From Anaerolineae bacterium (GTDB taxonomy: Bacteria; Chloroflexota; Anaerolineae; DRVO01), in the NCBI GenBank assembly GCA_012719195.1, contig JAAYAV010000005.1, forward strand, positions 1 through 5,159: a stretch of 5,159 nucleotides of DNA. Reading direction: 5' to 3'. Each line of letters begins with the position of its first letter. Within the stretch, counting starts at the first letter, position 1. The notes under the pieces were generated by a model. That model saw only the letters and a list, made by a program, of their open reading frames with translations, made no database searches and had not been told where the DNA came from. This document shows positions 1 to 5,004 of the stretch, piece by piece. The translations under genes and the position numbers were made by a program.

Positions 1-523
1 GCGGCGGCAGGAAGGGGCCCTGGTTGAAACAGTAGTCGGCGCAGAGGATGAAGCCGTCGAGGCCCTCGTCGAGGAGGTAGCGGCCCCGCTCCAGCGCCTC
101 GTCCACCTGACGAGCGGCCTGCTCGTGGGCCTCGTCGGGGTGGTCGTAGATCCAGTAGGTGAAGTCGAGCAGGTGCTCGCCGTTGGGGATGCCATAGGTG
201 GCATCGCCGTGGGCCATGAGCAGGTACTGGTCGCCGGCCAACTCGCGGATGTACCGCACCAGAGCGGCCAGGTCGGGGGCGCCGGCGGCCTTGTTCATCA
301 TGATGATGGAGTAGTCGTAGCGCTCGGCGATCTCGACGTAGAGGGCGGCGTTGTGGCGCAGCATGCGCTCGCGCTCGGCACCGGCTGCCGCCTCCAACTG
401 CGGGGGCCAGTACCAGTCGCGCCCGAAGACTTCCTGGGTGATGTGAAACACGAGTTCCATGGTGGGCACGTAGTCGGGTGTGCCGCCGGTGAGGGCGCAG
501 ATCGCCCGTTGCTTGTGCGTCAT
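1..523 (-). CDS. Uroporphyrinogen decarboxylase (UROD) family protein, C-terminus cut by the window edge
   Basis: The visible part is 174 residues from an ATG at 523 and runs off the left edge. It opens with KQRAICALTGGTPDYVP (residues 4-20), which matches the usual start of the UROD/MtaA-like superfamily (RERxxxALxGxxPDRVP). Near residues 155-173 is GLDGFILCADYCFNQGPFLP, which resembles the strand and loop (DGxxLxDDxxxxxGPFxSP) of the UROD-like branch found in catabolic clusters. Members of that branch are generally of unknown substrate or are corrinoid/methyl-transfer related, not heme enzymes, and no other heme gene is nearby. The ATG overlaps the TGA of the upstream peptidase gene as ATGA, so translation is probably coupled. 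A GGAGG (535-539) lies 11 bases upstream of the start, inside the peptidase gene. The active-site half is outside the window, so the reaction cannot be assigned. The family call is fairly sure and the function is unknown. Confidence 0.8.
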   Translation of the reverse strand, partial: MTHKQRAICALTGGTPDYVPTMELVFHITQEVFGRDWYWPPQLEAAAGAERERMLRHNAALYVEIAERYDYSIIMMNKAAGAPDLAALVRYIRELAGDQYLLMAHGDATYGIPNGEHLLDFTYWIYDHPDEAHEQAARQVDEALERGRYLLDEGLDGFILCADYCFNQGPFLPP

Positions 524-1611
524 GCGGTGCCGTTCCTCCGAGGGCCGTAATCAGCCATGATAGCCTGGAGCAGATCCAGGGGTAGAGCGGGAGCGACGCG
601 GTCCAGTTGGCCGGTGCACGTCTCGGCCGCTGTCAGTGAGTTGAGGATGGCCTCCTCCACCGCCTCCACGGCGGCGTCGTAGAGTGAACTGAGCCGGGCG
701 ACCGGCATCATGGCCACTGGAGCGGGGCGGTGGGTGTCGCGCGGATAGTGGTTGCCGGTGGCAAAGGCGAGGAACAGATCGCCGCTGTAGATGTGGCCGC
801 GGCTGCCGGTTCGCGCCAGGCCCACCGAGGCGCGCTGCGCCAGGGCGCGACACTGCTGCGGTAGCAGGGGGGCGTCCGTGGCGAGGACGACGATGATCGA
901 GGAAGCGCTGGTGGAACCGTCGCGGGCGGAGGGCACGACATCGTAGCCGATGGCTCTCCCCACGGGCACGCCGTCCACGAGCAGATGGCGGCGCTCGCCC
1001 TGGTTGGTCTGCACCAGGGCGCCGACGGCGTAGGTGCCGCAGTCATCCACGTCCACGCGGCGGGAGGCGGTGCCAATGCCGCCCTTGAAGCCGTGGCAGA
1101 TGGATCCGGTCCCGCCGCCGACGTTGCCCTCCAGTACCGGGCCGCCGGCTGCCGAGTCGAGGGCCTGGAAGACATGCTCGCGGGTGATGTGGTGGGCGTT
1201 GATGTCGTTGAGCCAGCCATCGTAGATCTCGCCTACCACCGGAAGCCAGAAGGCACCGCCGCCGATCTGGCGGCTGGCATAGAGGGTGATGGCGTCGCGC
1301 ACGAGGCCAACCTGGTGGGTGTTGGTGAGGGCGACGGGGGACATGAGCAGGCCCGACTCCTCCAGCCAGGGAAGCCCGGTCATCTCGCCGCAGCCGTTGA
1401 GGGAGTGCGCGCCGGCGAAGGTGAAGTCGGTCTGCGAGTCGGACCCGCGAGGGAGCACGACGGTGACGCCGGTGCGGGCCACTCTCGGTTCGTCGTAAAC
1501 GAGGGTGACGTGGCCCACGGTGACGCCGGGGACGTCGGTGATGGCGTTGAGCGGGCCGGTCGGCAGTTCTCCGATGGTGATGCCGAGATCGCGCAGCCGG
1601 GCGCGAGCCAT
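520..1611 (-). CDS. P1 family peptidase (DmpA/BapA-type L-aminopeptidase, MEROPS S58)
   Basis: 363 residues, close to the 375 of DmpA. This family consists of N-terminal-nucleophile hydrolases made as one chain that cuts itself into alpha and beta subunits. They release N-terminal residues from small peptides, amides or beta-peptides. Visible marks are ITDVPGVTVGHVTL (24-37), EIYDGWLNDIN (128-138), EGNVGGGTGSICHGFKGGIG (161-180), QTNQGERRHLLVDGVPVG (201-218) and SSIIVVLATDAPLLP (237-251). The last places the likely nucleophile at Ser238. Cutting before it gives a beta chain of 126 residues, the same as in DmpA. Asn203 (oxyanion role) and the SGD at 276-278 fit known active-site positions. The residue before the cut is Ser, not the Gly of DmpA. 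The ATG at 1611 is chosen because GGAGG (1618-1622) sits 6 bases upstream and family homology starts here. The frame is open up to 1911, but that extension has no family similarity. It is the first gene of an operon with the UROD-like gene. The natural substrate is unknown. Confidence 0.93.
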   Translation of the reverse strand: MARARLRDLGITIGELPTGPLNAITDVPGVTVGHVTLVYDEPRVARTGVTVVLPRGSDSQTDFTFAGAHSLNGCGEMTGLPWLEESGLLMSPVALTNTHQVGLVRDAITLYASRQIGGGAFWLPVVGEIYDGWLNDINAHHITREHVFQALDSAAGGPVLEGNVGGGTGSICHGFKGGIGTASRRVDVDDCGTYAVGALVQTNQGERRHLLVDGVPVGRAIGYDVVPSARDGSTSASSIIVVLATDAPLLPQQCRALAQRASVGLARTGSRGHIYSGDLFLAFATGNHYPRDTHRPAPVAMMPVARLSSLYDAAVEAVEEAILNSLTAAETCTGQLDRVAPALPLDLLQAIMADYGPRRNGTA

Positions 1612-1617
1612 TCGGGT

Positions 1618-1622
1618 CCTCC
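1618..1622 (-). promoter_or_regulatory. Ribosome binding site that fixes the P1 peptidase start
   Basis: GGAGG on the minus strand, 6 bases from the ATG at 1611. It decides the start against the upstream extension of the open frame to 1911, which would run through inverted repeats. Confidence 0.8.
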
Positions 1623-1830
1623 GATCACGAGGCGAGCCGGACTGGCGCCGGCCCGCTAGCTTCTGGGCTGGACTCGACCTCGAAAGAGTGTGAGTCCGGT
1701 CTGGTTGCTCAAGGTGTTGTGCGTCGGTACTGCCGGGCCGTGCCGAGGCGCGGCTACTAGACGCATCTGCTCCAACTAGACGGTACCGAGAGCCCGTTGC
1801 GGAAGCCCGCGGACTCAACCTAACCCCCCA

Positions 1831-1922
1831 TCCCCCTTCCCTGAGAAGGAAGGGGGAGTCAGGAGTCCCTCGCTGCTGTGCGAGAGACACTCTCCGGTTC
1901 CCCCTTCCCACTTAGGGAAGGG
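1831..1922. repeat. Paired C-rich hairpin intergenic repeat
   Basis: Two strong hairpins share an 11-base direct repeat, TCCCCCTTCCC (1831-1841 and 1899-1909). Hairpin 1 pairs TCCCCCTTCC (1831-1840) with GGAAGGGGGA (1848-1857), 10 base pairs and a 7-base loop. Hairpin 2 pairs CCCTTCCC (1902-1909) with GGGAAGGG (1915-1922), 8 base pairs and a 5-base loop. Between them are two weak 5-pair stems (CTCGC/GCGAG at 1869-1884 and GAGAG/CTCTC at 1882-1894) that exclude each other. Because the C-rich arms are repeated, the purine arm at 1848-1857 can also pair with 1899-1908, so the element has alternative folds. It resembles the multi-copy twin-hairpin intergenic repeats of some Chloroflexota genomes, but only one copy is visible here, so its status as a dispersed repeat is inference. 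Confidence 0.6.
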
Positions 1923-1943
1923 TGGTCAGCCAGGTAAGCGAGG

Positions 1944-1982
1944 CGCCTGGCGAGCAGGGGGTCAGGTCCGTCCCCCAGGGCG
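1944..1982. repeat. Imperfect inverted repeat with a one-base bulge
   Basis: CGCCTGG (1944-1950) pairs with CCAGGGCG (1975-1982) if one G is bulged. Inside, the GGGGG run at 1957-1961 could pair instead with the CCCCC run at 1972-1976, which would break part of the outer stem. No T-tract follows on either strand. Its role is unknown and it may be chance in GC-rich DNA. Confidence 0.3.
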
Positions 1983-2050
1983 TGGTATGGTCCACCAGGC
2001 CGGTACAGCTGGAACAGATGCTACTAGACGGCTCCCCTTCTCCGGCCGCT

Positions 2051-2093
2051 GGTGTGTCCAGTTTCGACACTGGGCGGGGACCGCCGACACACC
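2051..2093. repeat. 43-base palindromic element that folds as a perfect three-way junction
   Basis: The outer stem is GGTGTGTC (2051-2058) with GACACACC (2086-2093), 8 perfect pairs. Inside are two hairpins placed back to back: CAGT (2059-2062) with ACTG (2069-2072), loop TTCGAC; and GGCGG (2073-2077) with CCGCC (2081-2085), loop GGA. All bases of the three stems abut, with no unpaired base at the junction. All pairs are Watson-Crick, so the fold is equally possible in either strand's RNA and as a DNA cruciform. It begins 53 bases past the stop of the epimerase-like gene, but no T-tract follows. It could be a 3'-UTR structure, a small palindromic mobile-element remnant or a protein-binding site. 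Confidence 0.5.
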
Positions 2094-2146
2094 GAGTTGC
2101 GCCCGATCTGAGTCGCGCCGTGGACAGCCTGCGGAAGCGCTGGTCG

Positions 2147-2917
2147 CTAGTCGAGGCCCAGGGCGTGCAGGTTGGCCCAACTCATGGCGAGGCTCTCGAA
2201 GGGATCGCGGCGGCAGCGGTCCTGCTCCACCACGAAGTACTCCACGCCGGCGAAGCTGCTCGCTTCCATGATGGCGGGCCAGTTCAGGTTGCCCTCGCCC
2301 ACTTCGGCATAGACCTGACCGCCGTCGGCGATGACCATGTCCTTCACGTGAAGGATGGGCATGCGGCCCTTCACCAGGCGAATCCAGGCCATGGGGTCGC
2401 CGCCGCCGTGCTGCACCCAGTAGGTGTCTATCTGGGACATGAGGTTGGCGGGGTCGGTGTTCTCCAGCAGCAACTGCAGCCCGGTCTTCTTGCCGAAACG
2501 GACGAACTCGAAGCTGTGGTTGTGATAGCCCAGCCGAAGGCCGGCGGCTCGTAGCTTAGCGCCCAAGTCATCGGCAGCCGCCGCGAAGTTGAGGAAGCCC
2601 TGCTCACCACCCTCGCGGTACTGGGCGGGCATGGAGGGGATGTTGACCTGCTTGGCGCCCCAGAGCTCATGCTCGGCCACCACGGCGTCGAAGTCGCTCT
2701 GCAGCCGGTCCATGCCGGTATGGCTGGCGCAGACGGTGAGTCCGTTCTTGTCCAGCAGATCCTTCCACTGCTGGGCGGTGAGCGGGCCGAGCCCGGCCAT
2801 CTCTACGGCACGGTAGCCCGCCTTGGCGACCTTCTTGAGCGAGGAAGCGATCTCCTCCGGAGTCGACATGGAATCTCGCACGGTGTACAGCTGAGCGGCG
2901 ATGGTACCCTTGGCCAT
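2147..2917 (-). CDS. Sugar phosphate isomerase/epimerase-like TIM-barrel protein (xylose isomerase-like, AP endonuclease 2 fold)
   Basis: 256 residues, usual for the single-domain family that includes IolE-like dehydratases, tagatose/psicose 3-epimerases and 3-keto-sugar isomerases. These act in the cytoplasm on sugars, inosose or keto-sugars with one divalent metal. It starts IAAQLYTVRDSM (6-17), the typical first strand. Metal-ligand candidates in order are Glu137 in LGYHNHSFEF (129-138), Asp164 in QIDTYWV (162-168), His190 in ILHVKDM (188-194) and Glu231 in VVEQD (229-233). This is the Glu-Asp-His-Glu set seen in the epimerase branch. HNHxFEF and the late GEGNLNW (207-213) are common in the broad IolE/YcjR-like group. 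There is no signal peptide or Tat motif, unlike many secreted relatives. The ATG at 2917 has AGGAGG (2923-2928) 5 bases upstream. A LacI-type palindrome abuts that site. The neighbouring reductase suits oxidoreductive sugar catabolism. The exact substrate cannot be told. Confidence 0.88.
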   Translation of the reverse strand: MAKGTIAAQLYTVRDSMSTPEEIASSLKKVAKAGYRAVEMAGLGPLTAQQWKDLLDKNGLTVCASHTGMDRLQSDFDAVVAEHELWGAKQVNIPSMPAQYREGGEQGFLNFAAAADDLGAKLRAAGLRLGYHNHSFEFVRFGKKTGLQLLLENTDPANLMSQIDTYWVQHGGGDPMAWIRLVKGRMPILHVKDMVIADGGQVYAEVGEGNLNWPAIMEASSFAGVEYFVVEQDRCRRDPFESLAMSWANLHALGLD

Positions 2918-2928
2918 GATGCCCTCCT

Positions 2929-2944
2929 GGGGAAGCGGTTCCCC
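2929..2944. promoter_or_regulatory. LacI-family-like operator next to the epimerase RBS
   Basis: GGGGAAGCGGTTCCCC is a 16-base palindrome with a single mismatched pair and a central CG flanked by AA and TT (AAnCGnTT), the layout of LacI/PurR-family operators. It directly abuts the AGGAGG of the isomerase/epimerase-like gene, a place where a bound repressor would block transcription. In mRNA the same bases could form a 6-pair hairpin next to the ribosome binding site. No regulator gene is in the window, so the assignment rests on pattern only. Confidence 0.4.
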
Positions 2945-2947
2945 CCT

Positions 2948-2976
2948 AGTCTCTGCCTGGAGGGAGATGACGTCAA
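2948..2976 (-). promoter_or_regulatory. Possible weak promoter for the epimerase-like gene
   Basis: On the minus strand TTGACG (2976-2971, 5 of 6 matches to the -35 consensus) is followed after 17 bases by GAGACT (2953-2948, only 3 of 6 to the -10). The -35 overlaps the palindrome TGACGTCA (2968-2975). A promoter is expected here because a terminator lies immediately upstream, but the -10 is poor. Confidence 0.25.
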
Positions 2977-3009
2977 ACAGAAGGCGGGGTCCTGGATGTG
3001 GGCCCCGCC
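2975..3009 (-). terminator. Intrinsic terminator of the aldo/keto reductase gene
   Basis: On the minus strand GGCGGGGCCC (3009-3000) pairs with GGACCCCGCC (2992-2983), 10 pairs including one G-T, around the 7-base loop ACATCCA. It is followed directly by TTCTGTTT. The hairpin starts 24 bases past the TAG of the reductase, the normal place for a Rho-independent terminator. The T-tract is interrupted, so termination may be partial, with some read-through into the epimerase-like gene. Confidence 0.65.
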
Positions 3010-3033
3010 GAGCGGATCGCTGTGGGTTAGGCG

Positions 3034-4041
3034 CTACCAGCGGAATTGGTGCGGCCCGAAGTCGGCTTCGTAGTACTGTGCGATGGACTGTCCCGGCGGC
3101 GAGACGCTGTCCAGCCGCTCACGGTCATCCGCGGTGATCTCGACGCTGAGGGCAGTCAGGTTGTCCTCCAACTGCTCCATATTGCGCGGGCCGATGATGG
3201 GGCTGGTGATGCCCGGCTGGTGGGCGACCCAGGCGAGGGCGATCTGGCTGGCGGTGACGCCCTTATCGGCGGCCAGCGCCTCCACCACGTCAAGCACGTC
3301 GAAGGCCTCGGAGGAGAAGGTCTGCTCGGCCCGCGGGCCCGATCGGGTGGAATAACGGGTGCCGCTCGGTGGCTGAGCATCCCGGCGGTACTTGCCGGTA
3401 AGGAAGCCGCCCGCCAGAGGCGACCAGGGGATGATGGCGGTGCCGTAGGCCTGAGCGAAGGGGACCAGCTCCCGCTCGATGCGCCGGTCAAGCAAGTGAT
3501 AAGGCGGCTGTTCAGACACGAAGCGGTTCAGGCCCAACTCGCGCGACACCCAGAGGGACTCCATCAGCTGCCAGGCCGCAAAGGTGCTCGTCCCGATGTA
3601 GAGCACCTTCCCGGCGCGAATGAGGTCGTCCAGGGCGCGCAGAGTCTCGTCGATGGGAATGTCCGATTGGGGACGGTGCAGCTGGTAGAGGTCGATGTGG
3701 TCGGTCTGCAGTCGGCGTAGGGAGGCCTCCGCCTGGCGAACGATGTGCAGACGGTGGTTGCCGCGGGCGTTGGGGTCATCATCGTCCATGACGCCGTGCA
3801 CCTTGGTTGCCAGCACGATCTCGTCGCGCTTGCGGTTGCGCCGCAAAGCGGTGCCCACCACTTCCTCGCTGCGGCCACGGCCATAGACGTTGGCCGTGTC
3901 GAGGAAGTTGATCCCCGCGTCGATGGCGCGATCGATGATGTCCATCGAATCAGCTTCGCCGGTGCGGCCGCCGAACATCATGCAGCCCAAGCACAGCTGG
4001 CTCACCTTCGCTCCCGTCCGGCCGAGGTTACGATAGTCCAC
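3034..4041 (-). CDS. Aldo/keto reductase (YhdN/IolS-like)
   Basis: 335 residues, a full-length soluble NADPH-dependent (beta/alpha)8 reductase. It begins MDYRNLGRTGAKVSQLCLG, the standard family opening. The catalytic tetrad is all visible: Asp48 and Tyr53 in FLDTANVYG (46-54), Lys80 in LATKVHG (77-83) and His122 in YQLHRP (119-124). Cofactor-binding segments follow: IPWSPLAGGFLTGKY, then near the C-terminus PIIGPRNMEQLEDNL, typical of YhdN/IolS/Tas-like reductases. They reduce aldehydes or ketones such as sugars or keto-inositols; the real substrate is unknown. I choose the GTG at 4041 because GGAGGAG (4048-4054) lies 6 bases upstream and the protein then starts where relatives start. The upstream in-frame GTG at 4056 would place that ribosome site inside the gene. 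It is transcribed away from the amidohydrolase pair from its own promoter and ends at a terminator. Confidence 0.95.
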   Translation of the reverse strand: MDYRNLGRTGAKVSQLCLGCMMFGGRTGEADSMDIIDRAIDAGINFLDTANVYGRGRSEEVVGTALRRNRKRDEIVLATKVHGVMDDDDPNARGNHRLHIVRQAEASLRRLQTDHIDLYQLHRPQSDIPIDETLRALDDLIRAGKVLYIGTSTFAAWQLMESLWVSRELGLNRFVSEQPPYHLLDRRIERELVPFAQAYGTAIIPWSPLAGGFLTGKYRRDAQPPSGTRYSTRSGPRAEQTFSSEAFDVLDVVEALAADKGVTASQIALAWVAHQPGITSPIIGPRNMEQLEDNLTALSVEITADDRERLDSVSPPGQSIAQYYEADFGPHQFRW

Positions 4042-4047
4042 GACATT

Positions 4048-4054
4048 CTCCTCC
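4048..4054 (-). promoter_or_regulatory. Ribosome binding site that fixes the GTG start of the aldo/keto reductase
   Basis: GGAGGAG, 6 bases upstream of the GTG at 4041. It excludes the in-frame GTG at 4056, which lies 5' of this site. Confidence 0.8.
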
Positions 4055-4065
4055 ACTGATCCACT

Positions 4066-4097
4066 CTGCCGCGGCGTCTAACGGTGGGCCACGGCAG
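4066..4097 (-). other. Leader hairpin in the 5' UTR of the reductase mRNA
   Basis: On the minus strand CTGCCGTGGC (4097-4088) pairs with GCCGCGGCAG (4075-4066), 10 pairs around a 12-base loop (4087-4076). One pair is G-U in the minus-strand RNA and would be a C-A mismatch on the plus strand, so the fold favours leftward RNA. It begins roughly 17 bases after the predicted transcription start and ends 11 bases before the ribosome site. It may stabilise the mRNA or act in control. Confidence 0.4.
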
Positions 4098-4120
4098 GCT
4101 AACCCTATACCGACGGCATA

Positions 4121-4149
4121 CTTATACCATTCCCATATGATATTGTCTA
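4121..4149 (-). promoter_or_regulatory. Sigma70-type promoter of the aldo/keto reductase
   Basis: On the minus strand TAGACA (4149-4144, 5 of 6 to TTGACA) is followed after exactly 17 bases by TATAAG (4126-4121, 5 of 6 to TATAAT). This is the best promoter match in the window and lies in a locally AT-rich patch of GC-rich DNA. Transcription would start near 4114, giving a leader of about 70 bases. The -35 is inside the palindrome TGTCTAGACA. Confidence 0.6.
4136..4141 (+). promoter_or_regulatory. Candidate -10 box of the rightward amidohydrolase operon
   Basis: TATGAT matches the -10 consensus at 5 of 6 positions. The best -35 at 17-base spacing is ACGGCA (4113-4118), only 3 of 6, so the promoter may be weak or activator-dependent. 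It would start transcription near 4148, inside the palindrome TGTCTAGACA. Confidence 0.4.
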
Positions 4150-4153
4150 GACA
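4144..4153. promoter_or_regulatory. Candidate shared operator between divergent promoters
   Basis: TGTCTAGACA is a perfect 10-base palindrome. Its left half contains the leftward -35, and it covers the expected start point of the rightward transcript. The GT...AC arms around a short centre look like GntR-family (FadR/FCD-type) operators, which often have TNGTnnnACNA-like cores. No regulator gene is visible, so the protein family is a guess, while the palindrome and its placement are plain in the sequence. Confidence 0.45.
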
Positions 4154-4233
4154 GGACCGGACCTGAGGTGCTTGCGCCGGCTGGGCTAACGCCTATCATC
4201 GGCGTAGACGAGCGAGGTGAGGAGACGGAGGCT

Positions 4234-5004
4234 ATGCCGGTAATGGAGTTCGTGGACATAAACTGCTGTGTGGGCCCCTACTACAATCCTCCGCCGGGGC
4301 TGGACTGGTCGGCGGCCGGGCTGCTGGCGCGCATGGACGACCTGGGAATCGCTGAAGCCTGCGTCGCTCCCCTGATGGGGCGGGACTACGACCCCTGGAT
4401 GAGCAACGTGTGGCTGAGCGAGAACGTTCCACCTTCGCCTCGCCTGCACCGGATGTGGACGGCGGCGGCCCACCACTCCGCCGAGTTCCCCCCACCGGAC
4501 GCCTTGCTGGAGGGGATGCGCCGGCACAATGTGTGCCTGCTGCGGCTGTGTCTGTACGCCGAGGCCTATGTGAGCCGGCTCGATGTCCCCATCTTCGCCG
4601 AGTTATTCGACGCGTTGGCGCAGCACCGGGTGCCGATCCTGCTGGACTGCTCCGGAGCGCTGACGCTGGGAGCGACGGAGCTGGAGCCGGTGCTGCAGCG
4701 ATGGCCGGACATGCCGGTGGTTCTCAGCGTCGCCAAGATCGTGCAGCATGATCGCTGGCTGTACTACCTCTGGGAACACTACTCCAACCTCTACGTGGAC
4801 CTGCCGGGCTACCAGTGCCTCGGCGGTACGGAGGCGGTGGTGCAGCGCTTCGGGGCGGAGCGCCTGCTCTTCGGCTCCCGGTACCCCTACTTCACACCCC
4901 TCCAGAGCATGTTGCAGGTCGTTTACGCCGACATTGACGACGCGGCCAAGTGGGCCATCGCCGGCGGTACCGCGCGCCGGCTGCTGAGCGAGGTGACGCT
5001 GTGA
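4234..5004 (+). CDS. Amidohydrolase-2-like TIM-barrel protein lacking the canonical metal ligands
   Basis: 256 residues. The framework is that of Amidohydrolase-2 proteins: VMEFVDINCCVG at 3-14 (family form D-x-H-x-H), GLLARMDDLGIAEACV (29-44), NLYVDLPGY (185-193), RLLFGSRYP at 210-218 (family form RxLFGSDxP), and AIAGGTARRLL at 241-251 (family form GGNAxRLL). The key residues differ: both His of HxH are Asn10 and Cys12, the late metal-binding Asp is Arg216, and the strand that usually carries a metal-binding His reads LLDCSGA (136-142). It is therefore unlikely to be a standard metal-dependent hydrolase. It may bind a ligand, partner the next protein, or use other chemistry. The ATG at 4234 has AGGAG (4220-4224) 9 bases upstream. 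The ATG at 4243, 11 bases after GGAGG (4227-4231), is an alternative. The in-frame GTG at 4168 is less likely. Its TGA overlaps the next gene. Confidence 0.85.
   Translation: MPVMEFVDINCCVGPYYNPPPGLDWSAAGLLARMDDLGIAEACVAPLMGRDYDPWMSNVWLSENVPPSPRLHRMWTAAAHHSAEFPPPDALLEGMRRHNVCLLRLCLYAEAYVSRLDVPIFAELFDALAQHRVPILLDCSGALTLGATELEPVLQRWPDMPVVLSVAKIVQHDRWLYYLWEHYSNLYVDLPGYQCLGGTEAVVQRFGAERLLFGSRYPYFTPLQSMLQVVYADIDDAAKWAIAGGTARRLLSEVTL

Larger units (their letters stand above)
1612..2146. other. 535-base non-coding stretch between the epimerase-like and P1 peptidase genes
   Basis: I find no credible gene here on either strand. The open frames that cross it are read-through of real genes in other frames and have low-complexity Pro/Arg/Ser or Gly/Val composition. 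It must hold the 3' end of the epimerase-like transcript and the leader and promoter of the leftward peptidase/UROD operon, but I could not pick out a convincing -35/-10 pair. It contains a paired-hairpin C-rich repeat (1831-1922), a bulged stem at 1944-1982, a three-way-junction palindrome (2051-2093) and three copies of ACTAGACG (1756, 1775, 2023). No T-tract follows the hairpins on the minus strand, so none looks like a standard intrinsic terminator for the epimerase-like gene. Confidence 0.75.

Noticed and set aside
1..523. Naming the UROD-like gene hemE
   Set aside because: No heme genes are nearby, the visible N-terminal half is of the divergent catabolic-cluster type, and the active-site half is outside the window.
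985..1659. Rightward open frame of 224 codons antisense to the P1 peptidase
   Set aside because: Mirror-frame artefact of GC-rich coding sequence. The opposite strand encodes a clear conserved enzyme.
1612..1911. The P1 peptidase frame stays open 100 codons upstream, to 1911
   Set aside because: The extension is low-complexity, runs through part of the hairpin repeat, has no family similarity, and a strong ribosome site marks the ATG at 1611.
2134..2139. AGCGCT near the epimerase stop as a second LacI-type operator
   Set aside because: Only the 6-base core is symmetrical and the flanks do not match.
1922..2554. Rightward open frame of 210 codons across the intergenic region and the epimerase-like gene
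   Set aside because: Much of it is antisense to the epimerase-like gene, with the Gly/Val/His/Ala-rich composition usual for such shadows and no recognisable motif or convincing ribosome site.
3046..3720. Rightward open frame of 224 codons antisense to the aldo/keto reductase
   Set aside because: Shadow of a gene whose full catalytic tetrad is visible on the other strand, with no motif of its own.
4168..4233. GTG at 4168 as start of the first amidohydrolase-like gene
   Set aside because: It adds 22 residues with no family match, while ATG 4234 or 4243 follow purine-rich ribosome sites and the protein then begins just before strand 1.
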